From Chitinophagaceae bacterium (GTDB lineage: Bacteria; Bacteroidota; Bacteroidia; Chitinophagales; Chitinophagaceae): DNA of 64,000 nucleotides. A model generated the notes under the pieces. That model worked only from the letters and a program-made list of their open reading frames with translations. It made no database searches and had not been told where the DNA came from. Shown here one piece after another: positions 8,501-16,233 of this stretch; the first letter of the stretch is position 1, and the number at the start of each line of letters is the position of its first letter. A program made the translations under genes and the position numbers. Where the stretch lies: contig PMSV01000006.1 of assembly GCA_003168265.1 (NCBI GenBank), positions 1-64,000 of the forward strand, given 5' to 3'.

Positions 8501-8740
8501 ATCGCCGACAGTAGCCTGGCCATGAATGCCTACCAGGCCCTAAATGGAAGAGGTGGCAATCTTAGCGACAGACAGGCGCAGTTTGCGGATGATATTCTGA
8601 GCAGTTTCCGGTTCCTGATGCAAATCGATATGATGCGAAACCAGTTTCAGGCTCAGAGACCCGCTCCCCCTTCGGAAAAAGCTCCGGTGATCATCAATCA
8701 ACCGGCTCCGGCTGCTTCCGATAGTAAGCCAAAGAAATAG
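5600..8740 (+). CDS. DUF2723 / GT117 family membrane glycosyltransferase
   Basis: This 1046-aa protein begins with the family signature [11 protein letters not shown] (D34, E37) followed by [13 protein letters not shown], the most conserved part of DUF2723 (CAZy GT117, related to protein O-mannosyltransferases and TMEM260). Many hydrophobic segments lie in residues 1-320 and again around 480-600; a large extracytoplasmic part follows, containing [22 protein letters not shown], another family block. The C terminus is Pro/Ala/Lys-rich and likely disordered. The family is thought to use lipid-linked sugars to glycosylate exported proteins, but the substrate is inferred. The gene is monocistronic, with its own promoter box and a strong terminator. 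Confidence 0.9.
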   Translation: [1046 protein letters not shown]

Positions 8741-8770
8741 CGCCCATAAGATCAGATATTCTTGGGTCAG

Positions 8771-8799
8771 GATCCCGCCGGGGGCGGGATCGTTTTTTT
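8771..8799 (+). terminator. Terminator of the DUF2723 gene
   Basis: GATCCCGCC, a three-G loop and GGCGGGATC form a perfect 9-bp stem, followed by G and seven Ts. Confidence 0.88.
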
Positions 8800-8880
8800 C
8801 CTGCCAGTTGATTTCGAACTGTTTCAGATGTTTAATTGTTAATTCATCCAGGAGAGAAATATTCTTAACTTCATAGTACA

Positions 8881-9978
8881 ATGATCGGATTTAATTTCAC
8901 CAAATTTGATCCTACTAAAGAGGGCAAATCCAAATTTGACCAATTGCTGGATCTGTTCATGCAACTCCTGAATTATACCAATGGGGATGTGGGAGAGGCA
9001 TTGCAGTGGATGAATCAATTGGATAAAGAATATAAACTGACGGACCAGGAATATGGAATGGGAGATTTTATCGAAGAGCTGAGGGAAAAGGGTTATATCG
9101 ATGAGAACAAACAGAACGGGGAAATCAAGATTACGCCCAAGACCGAGCAGGGAATCCGTAAACGATCCCTTGAAGAGATTTTTGGAAAATTAAAAAAGAC
9201 CAAACAGGGCAATCACAACACATTTAAGCCGGGCTTTGGAGATGAGATCAACCCGGAGACCCGTTCTTTTCAATTCGGCGACCTGCTTGAACAGATCGAT
9301 TTCACGGAGTCCATCCGCAATGCACAGATCAATCACGGAGTGGAGAGCTTCAATATGCAGGAAGACGATCTCAAGATAAGGGAAACCGATTTCAGGTCAC
9401 AAACCTCAACGGTCCTGATGATCGATATTTCTCATTCCATGATCCTCTATGGGGAAGACAGAATCACACCTGCTAAAAAAGTCGCCATGGCCCTCAGCGA
9501 ACTTATCACGACCAAATACCCAAAAGATACCCTGGATATTGTGGTATTCGGCAATGATGCGTGGCCTGTTGAAATAAAAGACCTTCCCTACCTTCAGGTC
9601 GGGCCTTACCATACCAATACGGTTGCCGGCCTGGAAATGGCGATGGATATTTTGCGCCGCCGCCGCAACCAGAACAGGCAGATCTTCATGATCACGGACG
9701 GGAAACCGACCTGCCTGAAAATCGGAAAAAAGTATTATAAGAACAGTTTCGGTCTGGATCGAAAAATCACCAACCGTTGTTTGAACCTTGCTGCACAATG
9801 CAAAAAGCTGAAAATCCCGATTACGACTTTTATGATTGCCAGCGATCCTTATCTGCAACGTTTCGTGACCGAATTCACGGAAACCAATAACGGCAAGGCA
9901 TTTTTCGCCGCCCTGGATAAATTGGGGGCTTTTATATTCCGGGATTTTGAAAGCGGCAAAAGAAAAACAGTTTATTAG
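8881..9978 (+). CDS. vWA domain protein paired with a MoxR/Mg-chelatase-like ATPase
   Basis: The 365-aa protein has a helical N-terminal part (about 1-170) and a C-terminal von Willebrand factor A domain. The metal-ion-dependent adhesion site is complete at the start: DISHS (D182, S184, S186), with later TVAGLEM (Thr) and ITDGKP (Asp) blocks. No signal peptide or membrane segment is seen, so it should be cytoplasmic. The next gene on the same strand, 147 bases downstream, is an AAA+ ATPase of the magnesium-chelatase I class. Such pairs usually act as ATPase-driven chaperones that insert metals or remodel a protein complex. The target here is unknown, since no target gene is adjacent. Confidence 0.82.
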   Translation: MIGFNFTKFDPTKEGKSKFDQLLDLFMQLLNYTNGDVGEALQWMNQLDKEYKLTDQEYGMGDFIEELREKGYIDENKQNGEIKITPKTEQGIRKRSLEEIFGKLKKTKQGNHNTFKPGFGDEINPETRSFQFGDLLEQIDFTESIRNAQINHGVESFNMQEDDLKIRETDFRSQTSTVLMIDISHSMILYGEDRITPAKKVAMALSELITTKYPKDTLDIVVFGNDAWPVEIKDLPYLQVGPYHTNTVAGLEMAMDILRRRRNQNRQIFMITDGKPTCLKIGKKYYKNSFGLDRKITNRCLNLAAQCKKLKIPITTFMIASDPYLQRFVTEFTETNNGKAFFAALDKLGAFIFRDFESGKRKTVY

Positions 9979-10125
9979 CATGCTATTTGCGCCTATGGCG
10001 CATCAATTGTCCTAACGCCATTGAATATTTTAAGGAATTACCACCTGACGATTGTTTCCCATACCGGTTTTAATTTTTAAATTTCCAACAGGTTAGCGGT
10101 TAAAGAAAGACAGAAAAAATCAAAC

Positions 10126-11649
10126 ATGAACAGAGAGCAAATAAAAACATTGGGTGAGTTAAAGAAATCGGGGTATAAAAGGAAAAGCGTCAAAGAAGAA
10201 ATCCGGGAGAACCTGATTCGAAAACTTGGAACAAACCAAACTACATTTTCAAAAATCATAGGATACGAGGATTCAGTTATACCGGATACGGAAAGAGCCC
10301 TCCTATCCAGGCACAATATTTTGTTTCTCGGGCTGAGAGGACAGGCCAAGACGCGTATGGCAAGGCAAATGGTGGAATTGATGGATGAGTACATACCCAT
10401 AGTTGCCGGAAGCGAGGTCAATGACGACCCACTTTATCCCATTTCCAAATTTGCCAAAGACCAGATTGAAGAAAAAGGCGATGCGACGCCCATTTCCTGG
10501 TTGAACCGGAGCGAAAGATATGGAGAGAAACTGGCCACTCCCGATGTGAGCGTGGCAGACCTGATTGGAGACATCGATCCTATCAAAGCAGCCAATCTGC
10601 GACTGAATTTTGCTGACGAACGAGTCATTCATTTCGGGATCATACCCAAGAGTAACCGGGGCATCTTTGTGATCAATGAGATACCCGACCTTCAGGCCAG
10701 GATCCAGGTGGCGCTTTTTAATATTCTGGAAGAAGGTGATATTCAAATCCGCGGTTTCAAGCTGCGAATGCCACTCGACATTCTTTTCGTTTTCACTGCC
10801 AATCCGGAGGACTACACGAACAGGGGTTCGATCGTCACGCCCCTTAAGGATCGCATTGAAAGCCAGATACTGACCCATTATCCTAAAAGCATTGAACATT
10901 CGCTTGCTATAACCGAACAGGAAGCAGAGATTCTTGATGAACAAAAAAACAGGGTCAGGATCAGCGATCTGGTAAAAAGGCTGATCGAACAAGTGGCTTT
11001 TGAAGCAAGGACAAGTGAGTTCGTAGACAAGAAGAGCGGGGTTTCAGCCCGACTGACGATCGCTGCTTTTGAGAATGCAGTGAGCGCTGCGGAAAGAAGG
11101 GCGATCATCAATAAGGAAAAAGAGACCCAGGTCTGGATAAGCGATCTGGTCGGTATCATTCCTTCCATTACAGGAAAAATCGAATTGGTATATGAGGGAG
11201 AACAGGAAGGACCCTATCAGGTTGCCTTCAACCTGCTGGAAAAAGCCTTTCGTTCACAGTTTGTCAATTATTTCCCCAATCCAGAGCAACTTAAAAAAAG
11301 AAAACCTTCGGAAAAAGAAGAAAACCCTTTTCGATCCATCATCGTCTGGTTCGACAAGGGAAACCAGCTTAATTTGTTTTTCAACAGCAAGGATGATGAA
11401 AAGATTCAACAACTCTATAAGGTGGACGGATTGCATCCCCTGATTAAAAAATACTTTAAGCATTCATCAGAGAAAGAGACCGCACTGCTCATGGAATTCG
11501 TCCTGCACGGACTTTCTGCCTACTCCATGATCAGTAAGAAAATCGTGGAAGGAAGGATCGAATTTAAAGACCTGATCGGATCCATGGTGAACCTGGGACC
11601 CGGTTCTTATTCCAGCGACCAGGATTTTGAAGAAAATGATTTCAATTAA
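10126..11649 (+). CDS. AAA+ ATPase, magnesium-chelatase I / MoxR-like
   Basis: This 507-aa ATPase has a P-loop GLRGQAKT (69-76), in which the usual Gly before Lys is Ala, and a Walker B strand GIFVINEI, in which the usual Asp is Asn184 while the catalytic Glu185 is kept. Sensor 1 is VFTANPEDYTNRG and an Arg-containing APLKDRIE-like TPLKDRIES block follows, all typical of the Mg-chelatase/RavA/MoxR clade. The C-terminal 170 residues are helical and charged. It lies behind a vWA gene, as expected for this clade. The two nucleotide-site changes may be normal in this subfamily and do not by themselves show loss of activity. Confidence 0.82.
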   Translation: MNREQIKTLGELKKSGYKRKSVKEEIRENLIRKLGTNQTTFSKIIGYEDSVIPDTERALLSRHNILFLGLRGQAKTRMARQMVELMDEYIPIVAGSEVNDDPLYPISKFAKDQIEEKGDATPISWLNRSERYGEKLATPDVSVADLIGDIDPIKAANLRLNFADERVIHFGIIPKSNRGIFVINEIPDLQARIQVALFNILEEGDIQIRGFKLRMPLDILFVFTANPEDYTNRGSIVTPLKDRIESQILTHYPKSIEHSLAITEQEAEILDEQKNRVRISDLVKRLIEQVAFEARTSEFVDKKSGVSARLTIAAFENAVSAAERRAIINKEKETQVWISDLVGIIPSITGKIELVYEGEQEGPYQVAFNLLEKAFRSQFVNYFPNPEQLKKRKPSEKEENPFRSIIVWFDKGNQLNLFFNSKDDEKIQQLYKVDGLHPLIKKYFKHSSEKETALLMEFVLHGLSAYSMISKKIVEGRIEFKDLIGSMVNLGPGSYSSDQDFEENDFN

Positions 11650-11657
11650 GATAGCTC

Positions 11658-12614
11658 TCAATAGCGGACCTGTACACCGAATCTTCCATCCGCTTCTGCC
11701 AGTTCACTTACAGCGGAATTGCTGATCCGGAGCAGGAGGCCCTCGCTTTCTTTCATATCGGGCAATTGGCCTAAAACTTTTGCATATACGCTTTTCTGTG
11801 TGGCCGGCGCGATGATCTTTACAATGGTGCCAACAGGTATGTTATTTACAAGGATATAATATTTTCCATCGTTCCATCCGCTGGTGCTTTTGAATGTCCC
11901 TGCCGTACCAGTGGCCTTGTTCCCCCCATCATTGAAATCCCCCCGGAAATATCCTCCATTGGCATGGTAAGTGGAAGTTGAACCAGACGTAGAATAGGAA
12001 GTTGGGGTTGATTTCGTCTCTGATGTTGTCATATTGTCGGAGCTAGCAATATCAGAACCATTGACTGTGCCGGATGGAACCGGTTTTGGGGTCTGGGTTA
12101 TGAACTGCGACTCGGGTAATGAGGCCTTATTCGCCAGCGCAGAAAGCTGGGTTTTTACTCTCAGAAAGCCAATGATTACCGGGCTGCCTTCCTTCAATTC
12201 AATGCCCTGGATCTTATTCCATTTTTGCAGGCTGGCGACTGGTATATGGTTGTACAATGCGCTGACCTGGCTGAGTTTTTCATCCTGCCCTGAAACATGG
12301 TAAACCGGCACCAGGCTTTCATCCGCGCTTTTCCGGGCGCTTTGTGTGAAATTCACGTTCGTCAGCGGAATCTTTAATTCTTCCCCGATACTCAGGGCAT
12401 GTTGTAGGTTCAGGTTGTTGAAAGGGGCCAATTCTTTAGGGCTGATATTATAAAGTCTTCCGATGCTATACCAATTCTCTTTTGCCATCACTTTATGGAG
12501 CAGGTAATTATTCCCGGAGCCGCTAATTACTTTCAACCCGCCTGTCTGCGAATAAGTGATCAAAACGGAGAGGCTCAGGATAATGATGAACGTGATTCTT
12601 TTCATGGTTTTCAT
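11658..12614 (-). CDS. LysM-repeat protein with C-terminal RlpA-like double-psi barrel
   Basis: I start this protein at ATG 12614 (MKTMKRITFI) or 12605, because the longer ORF adds 29 residues ahead of an obvious Sec signal peptide (ITFIIILSLSVLITYSQ) and runs into the neighbouring gene. Two LysM modules follow: one around NWYSIGRLYNISPKELAPFN, and one around LSQVSALYNHIPVASLQKWN. A Ser/Thr-rich linker leads to a C-terminal domain of about 95 residues (GTAGTFKSTSGWNDGKYY, VPVGTIVKI, VYAKVLGQLPDM) that resembles RlpA-like double-psi beta barrels. It is probably a periplasmic or outer-membrane peptidoglycan-binding protein. It ends 8 bases from the convergent AAA+ gene. Confidence 0.8.
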   Translation of the reverse strand: MKTMKRITFIIILSLSVLITYSQTGGLKVISGSGNNYLLHKVMAKENWYSIGRLYNISPKELAPFNNLNLQHALSIGEELKIPLTNVNFTQSARKSADESLVPVYHVSGQDEKLSQVSALYNHIPVASLQKWNKIQGIELKEGSPVIIGFLRVKTQLSALANKASLPESQFITQTPKPVPSGTVNGSDIASSDNMTTSETKSTPTSYSTSGSTSTYHANGGYFRGDFNDGGNKATGTAGTFKSTSGWNDGKYYILVNNIPVGTIVKIIAPATQKSVYAKVLGQLPDMKESEGLLLRISNSAVSELAEADGRFGVQVRY

Positions 12615-12673
12615 TTTGGCGTTCTTTTGCAAAGATGGATAATATCCTGCAAAAAAAATCCTAAATGAGGGGT

Positions 12674-14056
12674 TCAACCTCCTGCCTTTCTGATCCTCCA
12701 TTCCTGCGGATAATAATTATTGCTGCGATTTGACAAAACCTTTATCCACCCCAGTCCATGCTCTTTATAACGGACAAGGCGCCAGCCCGGCCTGACACCT
12801 GCTGGATGCAGGTCCTCCCTTCTCAGGTATCTTAAACCGTCTTCCAATCCCAGGTCCAGAGATGGTATGTTTTTATTTAATATTTTACTTAGGGCCAGTT
12901 CAGGAGAGGGGAGAAGCTCATTTGAGCTGAGCTTGCCCAGGCAGATACCCGCTTTTTTGAGATAGAGTGTTGAAGAAAGGGATTCTATCTGTTTAGCGGC
13001 AATTACAGGAAGGGCATAGACCATTTGCTCTTTTTTCAGAAAAGAAAGCTCAGTCTGATCATCCAGCCAGGGACGGATAACGGCATCCTCCTTTTTGGAT
13101 ATCCTTTCGAAGGAAAACTGCTTTTTTTTGTAGGCAATCCCAATTGACGATCCGGTTTTTCTAAAAGCAGCAAGGAAAAATCCCTCTCCGCGGACCTGGT
13201 CCGGGTAGAACCTGTAACCGAAACAGGACTTATCCGTGGATTGGGTCTCAAAGATTTTCCAGTCCGGATCAATGGGTATCCGAAGACTTTCCAGTTCAAA
13301 GGATTCAGCCATCCAGTCCAAAATTTCTTCATTTTCTTCAACGGAATAAGAACAGGTGGAATAGATCAACAGGCCCCCCGATTTCAAAGCAGGCAGGGCA
13401 TCGGTAATAATTCTCTGCTGGCGCCTGCTGCAAAGTTGAACCTGGGAGGGGCTCCATTCGGAGATCAGTTCCGGTTCCCTTCGAAACAAACCGCTGCCGC
13501 TGCAGGGGGCATCGATTAGAAGCAGATCGAAAAATTCTTCCAGACTTCCAAAATCCGATGGATCGTTTTGCGTGACGACAAAGTTCATTGCGCCCCATTT
13601 GTTCAAGTTCTCTGTTAATATTGGGACCCTTGTCCGGATGACCTCATTGCTGACCATCAGGCTATCCGGAGAGAGTATCGATTGGAACAGGGTGGATTTA
13701 CCTCCCGGCGCCGCACAGAGGTCCAGCGCATTTATTGGTTTGGAGATTTGACCTTGGTTTCTTAAAGCCTGTTCGATGAACATACTGCTTGCTTCCTGCA
13801 CATAATAAGTGCCTGCATGAAAAAGGGGGTCAAAAGTGAAAACTGGCCGCTGTTTAAGATAATGGCCAAAAGAAGACCAGGGTACAGGTTCCAGTCCGGG
13901 AAAAGCCATTTGAATTTCCTCCGGGTCTCTCCATTTAAGCGGATTTGTACGGATGGAACTCTGATGCTCGCTGCTTTCGTGAACCTTTATGAAACTTTCT
14001 TCGAGGAAACCTCTGGCTTTTTTAAGGGATTCTATCAGTGTATCTGGAATTTGCAC
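12674..14056 (-). CDS. RsmF/NOL1-like rRNA cytosine-5 methyltransferase
   Basis: This 460-aa protein carries all landmarks of the NOL1/NOP2/Sun RNA m5C methyltransferases: DLCAAPGGKST (SAM binding), DAPCSGSGLFRR (motif IV Cys) and YSTCSYSVEENEE (motif VI, nucleophilic Cys). The C-terminal 130 residues, including GLEDGLRYLRREDL and GLGWIKVLSNRSNNYYP, match the RsmF-type RNA-binding extension. It probably methylates one cytosine of 16S rRNA using SAM. It lies downstream of the transhydrogenase genes on the same strand, 38 bases after the pntB stop, and may be co-transcribed. Confidence 0.9.
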   Translation of the reverse strand: MQIPDTLIESLKKARGFLEESFIKVHESSEHQSSIRTNPLKWRDPEEIQMAFPGLEPVPWSSFGHYLKQRPVFTFDPLFHAGTYYVQEASSMFIEQALRNQGQISKPINALDLCAAPGGKSTLFQSILSPDSLMVSNEVIRTRVPILTENLNKWGAMNFVVTQNDPSDFGSLEEFFDLLLIDAPCSGSGLFRREPELISEWSPSQVQLCSRRQQRIITDALPALKSGGLLIYSTCSYSVEENEEILDWMAESFELESLRIPIDPDWKIFETQSTDKSCFGYRFYPDQVRGEGFFLAAFRKTGSSIGIAYKKKQFSFERISKKEDAVIRPWLDDQTELSFLKKEQMVYALPVIAAKQIESLSSTLYLKKAGICLGKLSSNELLPSPELALSKILNKNIPSLDLGLEDGLRYLRREDLHPAGVRPGWRLVRYKEHGLGWIKVLSNRSNNYYPQEWRIRKAGG

Positions 14057-14094
14057 AGAAAAAAATTAGAATTTAAATTTGCCTTACCGGCCGA

Positions 14095-15522
14095 TTAAAG
14101 AACCCGAATTTCCCCGATAAGGTTCTGAAGCACTTTTTTTGCATCCCCGAAAAGCATGGATGTCCTCGGCTGAAAAAATAAAGCGTTTTCGATGCCTGCA
14201 TAACCCGGTTTCATACTGCGTTTATTTACGATACAGGTTTTTGCCAGTTCGACATCGAGGATGGGCATTCCGTAAATAGGGGAGGAGGGGTCTTTTTTGG
14301 CAGCCGGATTGACTACATCATTGGCGCCTAGGACAAGCACCACATCGGTTGCCGGAAATTCTTCATTGGCCTGTTCCATTTCGAGAAGCAGATCATAACT
14401 TACATCTGCTTCTGCCAGCAGGACATTCATATGGCCTGGCATGCGGCCGGCCACCGGATGGATGGCATATTTTACATCTACCCCCTTTTCAGTCAGCAAT
14501 TTTTCGAGTTCATGACAAGCATACTGGGCCTGTGCTACGGCCAGTCCGTATCCCGGTACGATCAATACCTTCTGTGAATAAGCCATGACCATGGCGGCAT
14601 CACTAAGGGAGATTGACTTGTATGATCCTTGTTCCATGTTCTCTGCTGAAGAAGAAGCGGATGCTCCGAAGGAGCCGATGAGCACATTTAAAAGGGAACG
14701 GTTCATTGCTTTACACATCATGATAGTAAGCAGAGTCCCTGCGGATCCGACCAGGATTCCTCCTGTCAGCATGGCCTTGTTGTTATATAGAAACCCGCCG
14801 CAGGCTGCGGCAACACCAGTAAAGGAATTCAATAATGAAATGACGACAGGCATATCAGCTCCTCCGATGGGCAGCACAAAGAGTATTCCATAGAAAAATG
14901 CAAGTCCGGCGGTAATAAAAAAATAGATATGGGCCTCGTCCAGGTCGGTTTGGTAGGTATAAATGGCCGCTGCCAGCACCAGGGCGAGGAAAAGAATATT
15001 GGTCAGGTGTTGTCCCCTGAATACAATGTCCTTCACATTTCCGCTCAGCTTACCCCAGGCAATGATGCTTCCGGCAAACGATACTGTTCCAATGATTACT
15101 CCGGTCACAATGGTAAGATAAAAACCAGGCTGTACAAGGCCTGAAAAGCTGGAAAGTCCCTCGCTGCGGTTTGCTTCGAAGAGATGTTCGAATTCCAAAA
15201 GGGATATCAGTGCCGCACAGGCACCGCCCATACCGTTGAAAAGGCTTACCATCTCCGGCATGGCGGTCATTTTCACTTTTCTGGCTGTCATTGTACCGAT
15301 CAGTCCACCAATGAAAATTCCTAAAAAAATCCAACCCAGGTTATGAAGCGGGCTGCCTTCATTCTTGTAAAGAAAGATCGTTCCTATAATAGCAAGGGTC
15401 ATTCCACCTGCCGCGATGAGATTCCCGCGACGGGCTGTTGCAGGATTGGAGAGCATTTTCAGACCCAGGATAAAGGTTACGGAAGCGGCGATATAGAAGA
15501 CTGTAAGCAGGTCTATTCCCAT
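14095..15522 (-). CDS. pntB: NAD(P) transhydrogenase subunit beta
   Basis: This 475-aa subunit has an N-terminal membrane domain of about nine segments and a C-terminal NADP(H)-binding domain III, recognised by the GYGLAVAQAQY fingerprint, HPVAGRMPGHMNVLLAEA and GANDVVNPAAK. With the alpha parts it forms the proton-translocating transhydrogenase, which uses proton-motive force to reduce NADP+ with NADH in the inner membrane. Its start is 3 bases after the stop of pntAB. The NAD-binding alpha-1 gene (pntAA) is not present upstream. Confidence 0.95.
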   Translation of the reverse strand: MGIDLLTVFYIAASVTFILGLKMLSNPATARRGNLIAAGGMTLAIIGTIFLYKNEGSPLHNLGWIFLGIFIGGLIGTMTARKVKMTAMPEMVSLFNGMGGACAALISLLEFEHLFEANRSEGLSSFSGLVQPGFYLTIVTGVIIGTVSFAGSIIAWGKLSGNVKDIVFRGQHLTNILFLALVLAAAIYTYQTDLDEAHIYFFITAGLAFFYGILFVLPIGGADMPVVISLLNSFTGVAAACGGFLYNNKAMLTGGILVGSAGTLLTIMMCKAMNRSLLNVLIGSFGASASSSAENMEQGSYKSISLSDAAMVMAYSQKVLIVPGYGLAVAQAQYACHELEKLLTEKGVDVKYAIHPVAGRMPGHMNVLLAEADVSYDLLLEMEQANEEFPATDVVLVLGANDVVNPAAKKDPSSPIYGMPILDVELAKTCIVNKRSMKPGYAGIENALFFQPRTSMLFGDAKKVLQNLIGEIRVL

Positions 15523-15525
15523 TCC

Positions 15526-15834
15526 TTATGTTTTCTTTTTGAACATTTCAAGCATCCGGTCGGTAACTACGAACCCTCCGACCACATTGATGGTCCCGAG
15601 TATCACAGCTAAAAATCCCAGCCCAAGGGCCAGAAAATTGCCCTGATCGGCCTTCCCCATGACGATGATTGCCCCAATAATTACGACACCATGGATCGCA
15701 TTGGCTCCGCTCATAAGGGGGGTATGCAGTACCGCAGGCACCCGCCCGATGACTTCTACGCCCAGAAATATCATGAGAATGACGATGTACAGGATTTGCT
15801 GATTGTCACTGACCCAATGCAGAATTTGACTCAT
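15526..15834 (-). CDS. pntAB: NAD(P) transhydrogenase subunit alpha, membrane part
   Basis: The 102-aa protein corresponds to the separate C-terminal membrane portion of PntA found in three-gene systems. It shows the hallmark VPAVLHTPLMSGANAIHGVVIIGA and NVVGGFVVTDRML, with about three membrane helices. The partner pntB follows directly. In three-gene arrangements pntAA (domain I, NAD binding) normally comes first, but here the next gene upstream is the divergent rpsA, so domain I must be encoded elsewhere if the enzyme is functional. Confidence 0.93.
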   Translation of the reverse strand: MSQILHWVSDNQQILYIVILMIFLGVEVIGRVPAVLHTPLMSGANAIHGVVIIGAIIVMGKADQGNFLALGLGFLAVILGTINVVGGFVVTDRMLEMFKKKT

Positions 15835-16195
15835 GCCTGATGGAATTTTTCCCGGTCGTGAAGTTAATCCGGGATAATCAAAAAACCCGCATTATTCTCC
15901 ACAAGAAGATAACATGAGAACCGGTAAACAGAAAAAATGATTGTAAGAGCGAGCGCTGAGCTTCTGATTTTCTGAACATCTTAAACCTATCCGGGTTTAG
16001 AAATAAATAAATTACAGGTCATCACAGCCACGAAAAAAGAAGGGTTCTGAAAAGATGAGATGCGGTTCTGAAACAGATGAGATACACTAGGCATGTATAG
16101 GCCGATCATACCCCTCCCTGCTGCCAATCCTGCCTGCCAAAACACTTTTTGCCATTTCATACCCCCAAAATAACTGGATTTTAGCCTTTTTTTCC
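15835..16195. other. Intergenic region between pntAB and rpsA
   Basis: This 360-bp divergent region holds the rpsA promoter at its right end and a short tandem repeat at 16043-16085. I found no coding remnant of the missing pntAA; the minus-strand ORF 15987-16316 is a shadow of the rpsA 5' end. The promoter for pntAB must lie here, but only a weak TAACTTCA candidate is visible near 15860. Confidence 0.5.
16043..16085. repeat. Two-copy imperfect tandem repeat (21-22 bp)
   Basis: GGTTCTGAAAAGATGAGATGC is followed at once by GGTTCTGAAACAGATGAGATAC: one insertion and one or two substitutions. It lies in the divergent pntAB/rpsA region and could be a regulator site pair or simple duplication. Confidence 0.6.
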
Positions 16196-16203
16196 TACAT
16201 TTG
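16196..16203 (+). promoter_or_regulatory. Probable -7 box of the rpsA promoter
   Basis: TACATTTG is a perfect TAnnTTTG match, 30 bases before the rpsA ATG at 16234. It overlaps the TTG that the ORF track took as the start, which argues for the ATG. Confidence 0.6.
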
Positions 16204-16233
16204 CAACCCGATTTTAAAGCATCGGATCTAATT

